Shown: positions 8,392 to 18,900, numbered from the stretch's first letter. The stretch: DNA of 64,000 bases from an uncultured Prevotellaceae bacterium (GCA_900316265.1 ONCH01000015.1:45663-109662), one strand, 5' to 3'. Numbers and translations: made by a program. Notes: generated by a model from the letters alone, not told the origin.

Positions 8392-8423
8392 CAAAGGTAC
8401 GAAAAATAGAGATGATTTCCAAA
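8392..8423 (-). promoter_or_regulatory. promoter reading into the 21-bp array and HU remnant
   Basis: Minus-strand TACCTTTG (8399-8392) with TTTG (8423-8420) exactly 20 bp upstream. It would transcribe the array as a leader of about 180 nt. Confidence 0.7.
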
Positions 8424-8492
8424 TTATTTCTCAAAAAAGGCACGCAATCTTACACCCTTACACGACGTGCTTCCATTGGTACTACTTTATTG

Positions 8493-8528
8493 CTAATTAT
8501 TAATATATTATAATATATTAATAATTAG
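8493..8528. repeat. 36-bp perfect AT-rich palindrome
   Basis: CTAATTATTAATATATTA followed directly by its exact reverse complement: 18-bp arms, no loop. It could extrude as a cruciform or bind a dimeric protein. Confidence 0.9.
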
Positions 8529-8624
8529 AGAATACATTCATCTTAGGGACACACCCTGTGAAAGAATGTAAGAATGTAAGATTGTAAGGTTTTCGTATTT
8601 TCTTGAAAATAAATCGTGATTTAT

Positions 8625-8656
8625 TTTGCATTTCGCTCGGTTTTCACTATCTTTGC
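8625..8656 (+). promoter_or_regulatory. orphan promoter facing the 3' end of the M6 peptidase gene
   Basis: TTTG (8625-8628), spacer containing ATTTCGCTC, TATCTTTG (8649-8656), 20 bp apart. The only thing downstream is the convergent end of the gene at 8675-10171, so it would make antisense RNA or is left over from a lost gene. Confidence 0.65.
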
Positions 8657-8674
8657 ATTCAAATTCACTAACCT

Positions 8675-10171
8675 TTAATCAAGTGGACGACGCGCTACTT
8701 TCTGTATCTTTCCATCAGCAGTCCTTACAACGTCTATAGGACCAAAGCGATAGAGGACTGTAGGACGAAGACCGAGGGATGAAGGCTGAGAGCAAAGTCC
8801 CGTAGTAGTGACAGTAAAGTCGAACGAAGCCAAACCATTATTGACAGCCATATTCGTGATGGGTTTAGACATCAGCTTGGTGCCATCACTATTTTCATTA
8901 TTCAGCGTGGCGGCAGGTGAGGACGTGTTGGTCAGCGAGTTGTTCTCCTGATAAGGATAGGGCCAGTCTGCTCTCTGATAGGCGGATGTCTTGTTGTTAG
9001 CATGGAAGAGTTCATAACGCTTACGGCTGGAAGAGTTGGGAGCAACCTTCGTACTCGTCCAGATAGAGGGGTCAAATTCTATATGGAAAACGAGGATGCC
9101 ACTGCTGGGAAGACCGGTGTCCCACCCCATCGGCTGGCGGTTCTCCACGATGTAATACTCATTCTCACAGCCATCGTTGCGGATAAGATATGCCCTACCC
9201 TCTTCTGCCAAAGCCGGCATATCAGTTATCGTGGTTGTCTCGTCCAATACTATAGGAATAAGCCACCCCATCAACCAGCGTTCGTGGGCAGAATAGCCTG
9301 GAGGCAGGTAACCGTCGCCATTGTAGTTGCCATAGTCCATAAGATCCCAATCATTCACAGTTTTTCCACCACTATAGTAAAAATCGGGAAATCCGAAGCA
9401 ATGGGTATATTCGTGACAGATGGTGCCAAAAGAGCCGTAGTTGCCATTCTTTGTCAACTCGTTCAAGGCGCAGTAGCAGTCAACCAGATAGTCCTTATCG
9501 CCCGAAGAAACGGGAATAGGCTCACAATATACTCCCTCTTGGCGGTCCTTCAAGTGTTCACTCATCCACCACTGGTGCGGCCATATCAGATTAGAGCCAG
9601 AACTGTCGTGCATGCCATTACCGGCATATATGATGAGCAGTTGGTTGATGTAGCCATCGTCATTCCAGTCGTAGAGACTCCAGTCGATGTCACGCTTCAG
9701 GAGTTCCTCCATAACATCCTCGACCAGATACTGTGAATTCTCATCATCCGACCAAGTACTGGCATACTTTTCGGCATCGCCACTGACCTGCACATATATC
9801 AAGTCGAAGATGATGCTGAAGTCGCCATAACTCTGATCAAAGAAATAGTCATGGACAGACCCCTTGAAAGGATCCTCCATGAGGTTTTTAGTATTGAAAA
9901 TCTTGTTCCATTGCGTCAGCGTGGCTGTCTCGTCGCCTACAAACGGACGATCGTTGAATGCCACCAATACAGTCAACTGGTGACGTTCACCGTGATAGAA
10001 ATCACCACCTGGCAATCTTTCCTCACTGCCTCCACGGCGAAGACGCATACTCTCTGGACGCGGTGTTCCTCTGCGACAACCACGCTGAACGACAATATCT
10101 TCTGCTGCCACTGATGTTACCATCAGCAGCAACAGAAGAATCATTGATATCTTAGTTCTCAAATAAGACAT
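8675..10171 (-). CDS. exported M6-like (immune inhibitor A-type) metalloprotease
   Basis: 498 residues from ATG 10171, chosen because it begins a signal peptide (MSYLRTKISMILLLLL, cleavage near VAAED). The zinc site is HEYTHCFGFPD (HExxHxxGxxD), followed by LMDYGNYNGDG, as in M6-type secreted peptidases. An N-terminal R/G-rich stretch (about 25-60) may be a propeptide. The C-terminal tail (about 440-498) ends VVRTADGKIQKVARRPLD, reminiscent of but not clearly a sorting domain. Its start lies 1 bp after the fumarase stop, so it is the last gene of that operon, which is an odd partnership. Substrate unknown. Confidence 0.8.
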   Translation of the reverse strand: MSYLRTKISMILLLLLMVTSVAAEDIVVQRGCRRGTPRPESMRLRRGGSEERLPGGDFYHGERHQLTVLVAFNDRPFVGDETATLTQWNKIFNTKNLMEDPFKGSVHDYFFDQSYGDFSIIFDLIYVQVSGDAEKYASTWSDDENSQYLVEDVMEELLKRDIDWSLYDWNDDGYINQLLIIYAGNGMHDSSGSNLIWPHQWWMSEHLKDRQEGVYCEPIPVSSGDKDYLVDCYCALNELTKNGNYGSFGTICHEYTHCFGFPDFYYSGGKTVNDWDLMDYGNYNGDGYLPPGYSAHERWLMGWLIPIVLDETTTITDMPALAEEGRAYLIRNDGCENEYYIVENRQPMGWDTGLPSSGILVFHIEFDPSIWTSTKVAPNSSSRKRYELFHANNKTSAYQRADWPYPYQENNSLTNTSSPAATLNNENSDGTKLMSKPITNMAVNNGLASFDFTVTTTGLCSQPSSLGLRPTVLYRFGPIDVVRTADGKIQKVARRPLD

Positions 10172-10172
10172 C

Positions 10173-11828
10173 TTACTTCTTACATCCACTCGGGCACCAA
10201 GGCTTGAGGGTCTTGAAGAAGTCGTTGCCCTTGTCATCCACGAGGATGAATGCGGGGAAGTCTTCCACGTCAATCTTCCACACAGCCTCCATGCCGAGTT
10301 CGGGATACTCTACGCACTCGATACTCTTGATGCTGCTCTGTGAAAGTACTGCAGCCACGCCACCAATGGTACCGAGGTAGAAACCGCCGTGCTTCTTACA
10401 AGCCTCGGTGACAACATCGCTGCGGTTACCCTTGGCAATCATCACCAATGAGGCACCATTAGCCTGGAACTCATCCACATAGGGGTCCATGCGGTTGGCA
10501 GTTGTCGGGCCCATCGAACCACAGGGATAGCCCTCCGGTGTCTTAGCAGGTCCGGCATACAGCACGGGATATTTCTTGAAGTAGTCGGGCATACCCTCGC
10601 CAGCATCCAGACGAGCCTTCAGCTTAGCATGAGCAATATCGCGGGCTACAATGATGGTACCCTTCAGGTTGACACGGGTAGAAACAGGATACTTAGAGAG
10701 TTCCTTGCGAACAGCATCGATGCCCTCGTTAAGATCTATCTCAATGCCCTTGCCACCCTCACCAGGCTTGCGCAGCTCCTCAGGGATGAGCTCTGTGGGG
10801 TTACTGTCCATCTTCTCCAACCAAATACCGTCAGCATTGATTTTTGCCTTGATGTTACGGTCAGCAGAGCAAGAAACACCCATACCGATAGGACAGCTGG
10901 CACCGTGACGAGGCAGACGGATAACACGGATGTCGTGAGCCAGGTACTTACCACCAAACTGTGCACCCAGACCAATCTTCTGAGCCTCCTTTATCAGCTT
11001 CTGCTCCAGATCCACATCGCGGAAAGCACGACCCGTCTCATCGCCCGTTGTTGGCAGACCGTCGTAGAACTTGATAGAAGCGAGCTTCACCGTCAGCAGG
11101 TTCTTCTCAGCTGATGTACCACCGATAACAAATGCAATGTGGTATGGAGGACAAGCAGCTGTACCCAGCGACTTCATCTTCTCTACAAGGAACGGGATGA
11201 GCGTACCTTCGTTTTGGATGGTAGCCTTGGTCATTGGGTAGAAGTAGGTCTTGTTGGCAGAGCCACCACCCTTAGCAACCATCACAAACTTATACTCAGC
11301 ACCTTCGCAAGCTTCGATATCAATCTGTGCAGGCAGATTACAACGGGTATTCACCTCGTCGTACATGTTCAGCGGAGCGTTCTGCGAATAGCGCAGGTTG
11401 TCCTGTGTAAAGGTATTGAAGACACCCAGGCTCAGCGCCTCTTCATCCTCAAAACCTGTCCATATCTGCTGCCCCTTCTCACCGTGGATAATAGCCGTAC
11501 CCGTGTCCTGGCAGAAAGGCAGGATACCCTTGCAAGCCACCTCGGCGTTGCGCAGGAACTGTAGGGCCACATACTTATCGTTCTCTGAGGCCTCTGGGTC
11601 GGTCAGGATCTTAGCCACCTGCTCGTTATGCTCGCGACGCAACATGAACTCCACATCGTGGAAAGCCTGCTGAGCCAGCAGTATCAGTGCCTCCTTAGAG
11701 ACCTTCACGATCTGCTTACCTTCAAACTCTGACGTTGTAACGCCTTCCTTACTCAACAAGCGGTACTCCGTCTTGTCCTCGCCCACCTGAAACATGGGGG
11801 CATACTTGAATGCTACTGGATTTGCCAT
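10173..11828 (-). CDS. fumA: class I fumarate hydratase (4Fe-4S)
   Basis: 551 residues, full length for class I fumarases. Interconverts fumarate and malate in the TCA cycle or, in this anaerobic lineage, in the reductive branch to succinate. Conserved Cys in [15 protein letters not shown] and [12 protein letters not shown] supply the cluster ligands; GGTSAEKN and [13 protein letters not shown] are typical of the C-terminal domain. Located 25 bp after the M16 peptidase gene and 1 bp before the M6 peptidase gene. An oxygen-labile cluster fits an anaerobe. Confidence 0.95.
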   Translation of the reverse strand: MANPVAFKYAPMFQVGEDKTEYRLLSKEGVTTSEFEGKQIVKVSKEALILLAQQAFHDVEFMLRREHNEQVAKILTDPEASENDKYVALQFLRNAEVACKGILPFCQDTGTAIIHGEKGQQIWTGFEDEEALSLGVFNTFTQDNLRYSQNAPLNMYDEVNTRCNLPAQIDIEACEGAEYKFVMVAKGGGSANKTYFYPMTKATIQNEGTLIPFLVEKMKSLGTAACPPYHIAFVIGGTSAEKNLLTVKLASIKFYDGLPTTGDETGRAFRDVDLEQKLIKEAQKIGLGAQFGGKYLAHDIRVIRLPRHGASCPIGMGVSCSADRNIKAKINADGIWLEKMDSNPTELIPEELRKPGEGGKGIEIDLNEGIDAVRKELSKYPVSTRVNLKGTIIVARDIAHAKLKARLDAGEGMPDYFKKYPVLYAGPAKTPEGYPCGSMGPTTANRMDPYVDEFQANGASLVMIAKGNRSDVVTEACKKHGGFYLGTIGGVAAVLSQSSIKSIECVEYPELGMEAVWKIDVEDFPAFILVDDKGNDFFKTLKPWCPSGCKK

Positions 11829-11853
11829 AATAGTTGTTTGTATTTGTTAGTTA

Positions 11854-14775
11854 CTAATATCCGAAAATCTCTTCTGTCGTCAAACGACGAACTGGACCAT
11901 ACTGCTGGAGTGACTGGATGTCAAGCTCCTTCTCATTACCGAGGATGACATAGCGCCATGTCTTATGGGCCATACGGCTCTGCTCAAATTTGACTATATC
12001 CTCCAGCGTAGTGCCAGGCAGGGCCTTGTAGATACGCTCGTTCTCATCATAGTCGATGCCACGCTGTTTAGCCCACAGCCACTTGGTGATAAGTCCGTAC
12101 TTGGTGGTACGATCGCTGGCGATACGCTTCTGAACAGCCTCCTTGGCCACCTTGAACGATGCGGCACTCTGCGGAATAGTGTCGAGAATGACGTTGAACT
12201 GACGGACGCAATCCATCATCTTATCGTTCTGCGTGATGATATGTACCATCGCATATTCCGAATCGTTCTTATACGATGCATCTGCATAGAAGGCAAAGGC
12301 ATTGTAGGCCAGACCACGGCTCTCGCGCATCTCCTGGAAGACGATGCTGGACATAGCGCCACCATAATACTCGTTGAAGACTTCCTTGACGGCAGCCTCA
12401 TCGGGATTGAACTTATTGTCTTCAATACAGAACATGCGCATGTAGATGTTCTTGGCATCGTAGGGTGCAATGAGCACCTCGCTCTGGGCAGTGGGCTGCT
12501 TGGTATAGTGCTTGCCCTCAGGAACTGGTTTCAGAGCGGCAGGAACGATGTGGCCGCTACCCACCGTCTCACAAAGCTGCTGCTCAGTCATCGGACCATA
12601 ATAAAGCACGGTATGCTCGTACTGGTTCAACTGTTTCAGTAGGTCTAACAGTTCCTGGGGATTAATATCCTGCAACTGCTGTGCTGTCAGAGTATTGCGA
12701 TAGGCATTGTAGGGGCCATACATACCATACTGCACCAGATATGCAAAGTTATACTGCTGGTCGAGTTTGTTGTCGGCACGCTGTTTCTCACGCACAGCGA
12801 TATACTGGGAGTAAGCATCTGTATCCACCTTCGCATGCTGCAACACATTCTCAAGCAACGCCAGTGCTTCAGCCATATTCTCGCCCAGGCCACTGAGTTC
12901 CACAGTGATGGTACGGTCATTGACAGATATTCTGTAGTTGCAGGCCAACTTGTAGAATTGCTGCTTCACCTCCTGGGGGGTAAGTTTGTCGGTACCTAAG
13001 TAGTCGAGATACTCTGCAGCATAGGCATACTTCAGCTCAGACTCCTCACCAAACTCATAGCGGAACGAGAGGGTGAAACGGCCATTCTCCACATTCTTGA
13101 CATAGATATAAGGCAGTTTTACACTACCATCCTTGCCCATCGGCATATCGCCAAAGGTAAGGTCGCTCTGGAAATCCACGAACTTAGGTTCAATGGGCTT
13201 CACCTTTGTATTCTGGATATCCTGCACAAACTGGCTGACAGTATCGCGGTTGGTGGGGATAGGCGTAATCTCAGGCTTATCTATCTTCTTCTGGTTGGGG
13301 TCGACACCCTGACGCTTATAAATAGCAACATAATTGTCTTGGAAATGACGATTGACAAAGTCCATAATTTGCTGCTTCGTCATACCTTCCATACGCTCTA
13401 AACGCTTGGCGACCTGTTCCCAGGGAGTACCGTTAATGAAGGCCTCGACATACTCGCCAACACGCTCATCATTGCTTTCCAGAGAATTATAATAGCGCAA
13501 CTTTAAGTTGTTGATGACAGAGGGCAGCAGGTCGTCAGAGAAATCACCCTTCTTCAGTTTGTCAATCTCGCCAAGAAGCAGACTACGAACATCGTCGAGG
13601 GTCTGTCCTTCACGGGGATTACCCATGAGTACAAACATCGAATGGTCAAGCATCTGGTAGTTCCAGGTTTCTGCGCCTAGCATCTTCATCTGCTGGTTGA
13701 TGTTGAGGTCAAAAAGACCGGCAGTACCATTGTTCAGCATCATATCAACCACACGCAACGTATCGCTCTGCAACGAAGAGGCTTTCTCAAAACGCCAGCC
13801 CAGCCACAGGTTCTCAGCCTCAGGACCGACAACGGTAGTGTCGATGGGAGCCGTTATCTCTGGCAGAGCAGGGAACTCAGGCTGACTGACATCCTCACCA
13901 GGTTTCCACTGACCAAAATACTTGTCAATGATGGCAATCACCTCGTCAGGGTCAAAGTCGCCAGCCATACAGATTGCCACATTATTGGGCACATACCACT
14001 TCTTGAAATAGTTCTTGATATTCGTAATGCTGGGATTCTTCAAGTGCTCCTGAGAACCTAACGTGGTCTGCAAGCCATAGGGATGAGTGGGAAACAATTT
14101 ACCCATCATAGCCGCCATCTCCTTGCGGAAGTCTTGCGTCAGACTGATGTTGTACTCTTCGTAGACAGCTTCCAGCTCAGTATGGAAACCACGGATAACC
14201 ATATTCTGGAAACGGTCGGCCTGAATCTTTGCCCAGTTCTCAATCTCGTTGCTGGGGATATCCTCGACATAGCAAGTGACATCATTCGAAGTGAAGGCAT
14301 TAGTTCCTTCAGCACCAATGGCCGCCATCAGTTTATCGTACTCGTTGGGGATGAAGTATTTAGCGGCTAACTGCGAGACAGAGTCGATTTCGTGATAGGC
14401 CTGACGGCGCTCAGCGGGGTCTGTCAATGTGCGATACTTCTCGTAGCGCTGTTCTATTTCATCGAGCAATGGCTTCTCAGCCTTAGCATCTGTAACGCCA
14501 AACTTGTCGGTCCCCTTAAACATAAGGTGCTCCAAGTAGTGAGCCAGACCCGTCGTCTCAGCAGGGTCGTTCTTGGAACCTGTACGTACAGCAATGAAAG
14601 CATTCAGACGGGGTTTCTCCTTATTCACACTGAGATACACCTTCAGACCATTGTCGAGCGTATAGATACGCGTCTTCGACAGGTCGCCCTTCACTTCGTC
14701 GTACTTATACTTGCTGCAGGAAGTAGCCAACAGCCAGCAGCTAACAGCTAAAAGTAAAGACAATTTAATCTTCAT
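11854..14775 (-). CDS. M16-family zinc peptidase lipoprotein
   Basis: 973 residues. Lipoprotein signal with lipobox LLATSC (Cys about 20), so probably envelope-anchored. The first M16 half carries the inverted zinc motif HYLEHLMFKG with downstream EAVYEEYNIS. The second half-pair (about 520-960) lacks the motif, as usual in two-part M16 proteins of the PqqL/pitrilysin type. Likely degrades peptides in the periplasm. The signal-peptide core is encoded by a heptanucleotide array (14722-14756). Its start overlaps the end of the DUF4954 gene by 11 bp. Confidence 0.9.
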   Translation of the reverse strand: MKIKLSLLLAVSCWLLATSCSKYKYDEVKGDLSKTRIYTLDNGLKVYLSVNKEKPRLNAFIAVRTGSKNDPAETTGLAHYLEHLMFKGTDKFGVTDAKAEKPLLDEIEQRYEKYRTLTDPAERRQAYHEIDSVSQLAAKYFIPNEYDKLMAAIGAEGTNAFTSNDVTCYVEDIPSNEIENWAKIQADRFQNMVIRGFHTELEAVYEEYNISLTQDFRKEMAAMMGKLFPTHPYGLQTTLGSQEHLKNPSITNIKNYFKKWYVPNNVAICMAGDFDPDEVIAIIDKYFGQWKPGEDVSQPEFPALPEITAPIDTTVVGPEAENLWLGWRFEKASSLQSDTLRVVDMMLNNGTAGLFDLNINQQMKMLGAETWNYQMLDHSMFVLMGNPREGQTLDDVRSLLLGEIDKLKKGDFSDDLLPSVINNLKLRYYNSLESNDERVGEYVEAFINGTPWEQVAKRLERMEGMTKQQIMDFVNRHFQDNYVAIYKRQGVDPNQKKIDKPEITPIPTNRDTVSQFVQDIQNTKVKPIEPKFVDFQSDLTFGDMPMGKDGSVKLPYIYVKNVENGRFTLSFRYEFGEESELKYAYAAEYLDYLGTDKLTPQEVKQQFYKLACNYRISVNDRTITVELSGLGENMAEALALLENVLQHAKVDTDAYSQYIAVREKQRADNKLDQQYNFAYLVQYGMYGPYNAYRNTLTAQQLQDINPQELLDLLKQLNQYEHTVLYYGPMTEQQLCETVGSGHIVPAALKPVPEGKHYTKQPTAQSEVLIAPYDAKNIYMRMFCIEDNKFNPDEAAVKEVFNEYYGGAMSSIVFQEMRESRGLAYNAFAFYADASYKNDSEYAMVHIITQNDKMMDCVRQFNVILDTIPQSAASFKVAKEAVQKRIASDRTTKYGLITKWLWAKQRGIDYDENERIYKALPGTTLEDIVKFEQSRMAHKTWRYVILGNEKELDIQSLQQYGPVRRLTTEEIFGY
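14722..14756 (-). repeat. heptanucleotide array encoding the M16 signal-peptide core
   Basis: Five 7-bp units: AGTAGCC, AACAGCC, AGCAGCT, AACAGCT, AAAAGTA. Translated in the gene frame they give LLLAVSCWLLATS, closely matching the signal peptide of the unrelated GH2 protein. Confidence 0.8.
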
Positions 14776-16618
14776 AATCTATTTCGTGATCCAATTTTGA
14801 TATAAAGTCATCGAAAACTTCCTGCTCGACATCGCCCATAGCGAACTCCTTCTCAGCATCCTTACGGATTTCAGCAATCCATGCACGACGGGCCTTGACA
14901 TAGTCCTCACGGATGCGCTGGATGGCTGCATCGTTGAGTTCGTCGAGACCATAGTAGTCGAGAATCAGCTGGTAGGTCCACGTCCACTGGTATTCGCGGT
15001 AATGCTCGTTGATGTTATTGAAGCGGTCTATCACCTCACGGATGCTTTCAATGGTTCCATTTTTGATGTCATTGAGCAGGCGTTCCTCCTCGCTGGCGGG
15101 CAACAGCAGACCAGAGAGGTCGTTCCACTGTCCCAGGCCAATATCGCTGGAAGGTTTACCCAACCATTGTTCCTTGACGGCACGCTTCAGCACGGCACCC
15201 ATATAGATGCGCAGGGCGATATCGTAGTATTTTATACCCTTCTTCAGTGAAGAGGCATTGATGATATACTCCTGAAAGTTATAGGACGATACATTGTTGC
15301 CACCGGCCTGGCGCAGGTTCTCCAGAATCTTTTTACCTTCGACAATCTCACCGACGGTGAAGGGCGAGAGCCAGTCGAAGTTGATAATACTCTTTCGACT
15401 GGAGGCAGCACGTTTGTCACGCTTTGGCCACTTCTTGATGTCACGATAGAGACCCACCGTCGTAATGTTACGTCCTGGCACGATATACATCGTCTCTCCG
15501 TATGCCAACAGATAGGCAAAGGGCAGACAGCGCATGTCAGGATGGTTCATCAGCTTACCAAAGCAGACGCTGAAAGCACCAATCTTAGCTGGCATCAGCA
15601 CGTAGGCACCAGAAGCCGTCTTCGTACCACGCTCCAAGACACCATAGTGCATGGGGCCCATCTTATAGGCATGGTTCGAGAAGTTGGTATTCGAGCCGGC
15701 ATTATAGAACGAGAACTCACCACCAATGAGCAGCGAGCTCTTATGGTGTGAGGCAGAGAACGGACCGCAGAAGGCTGCACACGCCTCACCATTAGCCATA
15801 TAGCTATTGGCAAAGAACACGCTGGCCTCAGCAGTGAAACCATTGGTAATCTGGCAGGCCTCGCCAACAAAGCAGTCTTGCATCTTTACAGAGTTAGTAA
15901 TCGAACAACCATTCGAGATGATGCTGTTCTCACAGATAACACCCGTACCGATATATACAGAGTCGTCCTTTGAGGAGAGGATGGTACAGTCGCTCAGACG
16001 TGCAGCACCATTGATTTCGCAGTCTTCCTTGACGACGGTATTGGTAATCTCCTTCGAGTTGATAATCTTCACACCATTGCCGATGGTTCCACGTTCTGGC
16101 TGAGTAAAGCGTATCTCCTCATTAATCAAGCGTGTCAGACTGTCCTTCAGCTGTTTGTCCTTGAAGTATTTCACCATAAAGGCAGCCAACTGGGAGTTCA
16201 GGTCGTGGAAAAGTACCACGTTGCCATCACCCATCTCGTTGAGCACACTGATGAGGTGACCCTCGCCGAAGGAAGCACCCTCGGTAGTCTCCATCGTGGA
16301 AATGTTCGAGATGTAGCAGTCGTTGCCTATCGTATAGTTATTGATGAAGTTGCCGACCTTCTCGATGAGACAGTTGTCGCCTACGGTAACGTTGCGCAGG
16401 GTAGCATCGTTAATACCTGAGTGCTTCACAAAGCCCTTCGATACTTCTACCTGTTTCTCGAAGACACCCAGTCGGATATCGCCATAGAAAATGACACGGT
16501 GGAAGTTATAGGGAGAAAATTCCTCAGCAACCTGTACACGCTGCCAGTCCTCAGCCCAGCAGCTATTGTTTTCGAGTACACGAATCTCATCGTCTGTCAA
16601 AAATCTGTAGTCTCTCAT
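14765..16618 (-). CDS. DUF4954 family protein (left-handed beta-helix)
   Basis: 617 residues from ATG 16618 (MRDYRFLTDDEIRVLE). Residues about 70-330 are hexapeptide-like repeats (for example ATLRNVTVGDNCLIEKVG and CTILSSKDDSVYIGTG), as in acyl- and nucleotidyl-transferase beta-helices. A conserved C-terminal helical region follows (about 400-617). The family is common in Bacteroidota and has no established reaction that I know of; a sugar-nucleotide or acyl-transfer role is inference from the fold. It lies 30 bp after hflX and overlaps the M16 gene by 11 bp. Confidence 0.85.
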   Translation of the reverse strand: MRDYRFLTDDEIRVLENNSCWAEDWQRVQVAEEFSPYNFHRVIFYGDIRLGVFEKQVEVSKGFVKHSGINDATLRNVTVGDNCLIEKVGNFINNYTIGNDCYISNISTMETTEGASFGEGHLISVLNEMGDGNVVLFHDLNSQLAAFMVKYFKDKQLKDSLTRLINEEIRFTQPERGTIGNGVKIINSKEITNTVVKEDCEINGAARLSDCTILSSKDDSVYIGTGVICENSIISNGCSITNSVKMQDCFVGEACQITNGFTAEASVFFANSYMANGEACAAFCGPFSASHHKSSLLIGGEFSFYNAGSNTNFSNHAYKMGPMHYGVLERGTKTASGAYVLMPAKIGAFSVCFGKLMNHPDMRCLPFAYLLAYGETMYIVPGRNITTVGLYRDIKKWPKRDKRAASSRKSIINFDWLSPFTVGEIVEGKKILENLRQAGGNNVSSYNFQEYIINASSLKKGIKYYDIALRIYMGAVLKRAVKEQWLGKPSSDIGLGQWNDLSGLLLPASEEERLLNDIKNGTIESIREVIDRFNNINEHYREYQWTWTYQLILDYYGLDELNDAAIQRIREDYVKARRAWIAEIRKDAEKEFAMGDVEQEVFDDFISKLDHEIDYED

Positions 16619-16648
16619 AAATCTATTTTGTGTTTGGTTCAATTATCT

Positions 16649-17980
16649 TCATCTACCTTCTTCAACCTCCTCGATGTTATATAGGAAGTCGTTATACGGA
16701 TATTTCTGGACATGGAGTTCACGAACACGCTTGTAGAGTGTTTCACGCAGCATGTCGATATTTTCCTTCTGCTTGGCAGAAATGAACAGACACTCCAAAT
16801 AGTGCTGGTTCTCACCACTACGCGCCATCCACGTCTGCTTCAGGTCGTCGAGCGTCAGGTTCTCCTTGGTGATAGGCGTCAGGTCGTCGGCCTCCTTCTC
16901 TACCCATGTATAGGCATCTATCTTGTTAAAGACCAGCATGGCAGGTTTCTCGGCACAGCCCAGCTCCTTGAGGGTTTCCTCTACCACATGGATTTGTTCC
17001 TCGAAGTCTGGATGCGAGATGTCAACGACATGTACCAGCATGTCTGCCTCGCGAACCTCGTCAAGGGTCGACTTGAACGATTCCACCAGGTCAGAGGGCA
17101 ACTTACGGATGAATCCTACGGTATCTGCCAGCAGGAACGGCAAGTTGTCGATAGTCATCTTGCGCACTGTCGTATCCAGCGTGGCAAAAAGCTTGTTCTC
17201 TGCAAAGACATCACTCTTTGCGAGCAGATTCATCATCGTTGACTTACCCACATTCGTATAACCTACGAGAGCTACGCGAATCAAGCGACCACGGTTCTTA
17301 CGCTGAGTGGTCTTCTGTTTGTCTATTTCCACCAGACGTTCTTTCAACAGCGAGATACGCTGGCGAATGATACGCTGGTCCATCTCCAACTGGGTTTCAC
17401 CAGGACCACGCAAACCCACAGAACCTTTACCGCCACCAGATCCAGAGCCACCACCTTGGCGCTCCAAGTGCGTCCACAGGCGTTGTAGACGAGGCAGCAT
17501 ATAGCGATACTGTGCCAGCTCCACCTGTGTCTTAGCTTCGGCGGTCTGGGCACGCATAGCGAAGATATCCAGAATCAGCGAGGTACGGTCTAATATCTTG
17601 ACTTTCAGCTCGTTCTCGATATTACGCATCTGCTTAGCCGACAATTCATCATCAAAGATTACCATTCCCACTGGCTGTGGAGCCTCCTGACCTTCCTCAG
17701 GCTCTGGTGAGCCAGCGTCGAGCCAGTCGTAATAGGCATCTTCTTGTTGCTTGATATATTGGTGAATCTCTTCGAGCTTTCCCTTACCGACATACGTCAC
17801 CTGACTGGGGCCCTGCACCTTCTGCGTAAAACGCTTCACAGTGACGGCACCGGCAGTATCGGCAAGGAATTCCAGTTCGTCGAGATATTCCTTAGTCTTA
17901 GCCTCATCCTGCTGCTGTGTAATGAGTCCAACGAGCACGGCAGTCTCGGCCTTGGCTTCAGAGATAACAAATTCTTTCAT
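16649..17980 (-). CDS. hflX: GTPase HflX
   Basis: 443 residues. N-terminal HflX domain, glycine-rich linker ([19 protein letters not shown]) and GTPase domain with G1 [10 protein letters not shown]3 DTVGF and G4 NKID. HflX is a ribosome-associated GTPase that splits stalled 70S ribosomes under stress. It carries an acidic insertion (about 85-103, [16 protein letters not shown]) in the N-domain. It heads the operon hflX, DUF4954, M16 peptidase, fumA, M6 peptidase, with a -7 box at 18003-18010. Confidence 0.95.
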   Translation of the reverse strand: MKEFVISEAKAETAVLVGLITQQQDEAKTKEYLDELEFLADTAGAVTVKRFTQKVQGPSQVTYVGKGKLEEIHQYIKQQEDAYYDWLDAGSPEPEEGQEAPQPVGMVIFDDELSAKQMRNIENELKVKILDRTSLILDIFAMRAQTAEAKTQVELAQYRYMLPRLQRLWTHLERQGGGSGSGGGKGSVGLRGPGETQLEMDQRIIRQRISLLKERLVEIDKQKTTQRKNRGRLIRVALVGYTNVGKSTMMNLLAKSDVFAENKLFATLDTTVRKMTIDNLPFLLADTVGFIRKLPSDLVESFKSTLDEVREADMLVHVVDISHPDFEEQIHVVEETLKELGCAEKPAMLVFNKIDAYTWVEKEADDLTPITKENLTLDDLKQTWMARSGENQHYLECLFISAKQKENIDMLRETLYKRVRELHVQKYPYNDFLYNIEEVEEGR

Positions 17981-18002
17981 ACATATTTATGATATATCCG
18001 TG

Positions 18003-18010
18003 CAAAGGTA
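18003..18010 (-). promoter_or_regulatory. -7 box for hflX
   Basis: TACCTTTG on the minus strand, 23 nt from the start codon; no clear -33 partner. The divergent nagB box is identical, including flanking GCAC. Confidence 0.6.
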
Positions 18011-18064
18011 CGAATTTTCTTTCTTTTTTTATTCTATTTATTCTTTTATTTTTTGTTTTTTCTT

Positions 18065-18072
18065 TACCTTTG
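18065..18072 (+). promoter_or_regulatory. -7 box for nagB
   Basis: TACCTTTG followed by CACCC, 36 nt before the ATG, within a very T-rich region. Confidence 0.6.
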
Positions 18073-18108
18073 CACCCGATAAGACAAAAAACTTTATATT
18101 TTTCGCTT

Positions 18109-18900
18109 ATGAGAGTAATTATTGAACCCGACTATCAGAAGATGTCGCAATGGGCTGCAGAGCACGTCATTGAGCGTATCAATGCCTTCCAGCCCACCAA
18201 AGAGAAACCATTTGTACTGGGTCTGCCCACAGGTTCATCACCTGAGGGAATGTATGCTTGTCTGGTGAAGGCCAACAAGGAAGGTCGCGTATCGTTCAAG
18301 AACGTGCTGACGTTCAACATGGACGAGTATGTCGGACTGCCTGAGGAGCACCCAGAGAGCTACCATTCATTTATGGCTCGCAATCTGTTCAACCACATCG
18401 ACTGCCCCAAGGAAAACATTCATATCCTCAACGGCAACGCCAAGGACCTGGCTGCTGAGTGTGCACACTATGAGGAGATGATACAGGAAGCTGGTGGTAT
18501 CGACCTGTTCATTGGCGGTATCGGCCCTGACGGTCACATCGCCTTCAACGAGCCTTACAGTTCACTGACCAGCCGCACCCGCGTAAAGACGCTGACCACT
18601 GATACTATCATTGCCAACAGCCGTTTCTTCGACAACGACGTCAACAAGGTTCCCAAACTGGCTCTCACCGTTGGTGTAGGTACCGTGATGGATGCCAAAG
18701 AGGTGATGATTCTCGTCAACGGCCACCACAAAGCACGTGCCTTGAAAGCTGCAGTCGAGGGTGCTGTCACTCACGAGTGGACTATCTCAGCCCTGCAGAT
18801 GCACGAGCACGGCATTATTGTTGCCGATGAGCCTGCTACTGACGAGTTGAAGGTTGCTACCTACAAGTACTTCAAGGATATCGAGAAGAACAACCTGTAA
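18109..18900 (+). CDS. nagB: glucosamine-6-phosphate deaminase
   Basis: 263 residues from ATG 18109 ([20 protein letters not shown]), the standard N-terminus and length. Converts glucosamine-6-P to fructose-6-P and ammonia. Motifs: [12 protein letters not shown] (phosphate loop), NMDEYVGL with catalytic Asp, [16 protein letters not shown] with catalytic His. A monocistronic unit between its own promoter and the terminator at 18931; convergent with dnaA. Confidence 0.96.
   Translation: MRVIIEPDYQKMSQWAAEHVIERINAFQPTKEKPFVLGLPTGSSPEGMYACLVKANKEGRVSFKNVLTFNMDEYVGLPEEHPESYHSFMARNLFNHIDCPKENIHILNGNAKDLAAECAHYEEMIQEAGGIDLFIGGIGPDGHIAFNEPYSSLTSRTRVKTLTTDTIIANSRFFDNDVNKVPKLALTVGVGTVMDAKEVMILVNGHHKARALKAAVEGAVTHEWTISALQMHEHGIIVADEPATDELKVATYKYFKDIEKNNL

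Larger units (their letters stand above)
8208..8674. other. 467-bp gene-free stretch rich in structure
   Basis: Holds a 21-bp tandem array (8281-8385), a minus-strand promoter (8392-8423), GCACG/CGTGC around TTACACCCTTACA (8441-8471), a 36-bp perfect AT palindrome (8493-8528), three 8-bp AATGTAAG-type units (about 8565-8588) and a plus-strand promoter (8625-8656) with no gene in front of it. No convincing reading frame. Confidence 0.7.

Noticed and set aside
8493-8528. AT palindrome considered as a terminator
   Set aside because: No GC stem and no following T-run tied to a gene end; the HU remnant has a better terminator at 7974-8014.
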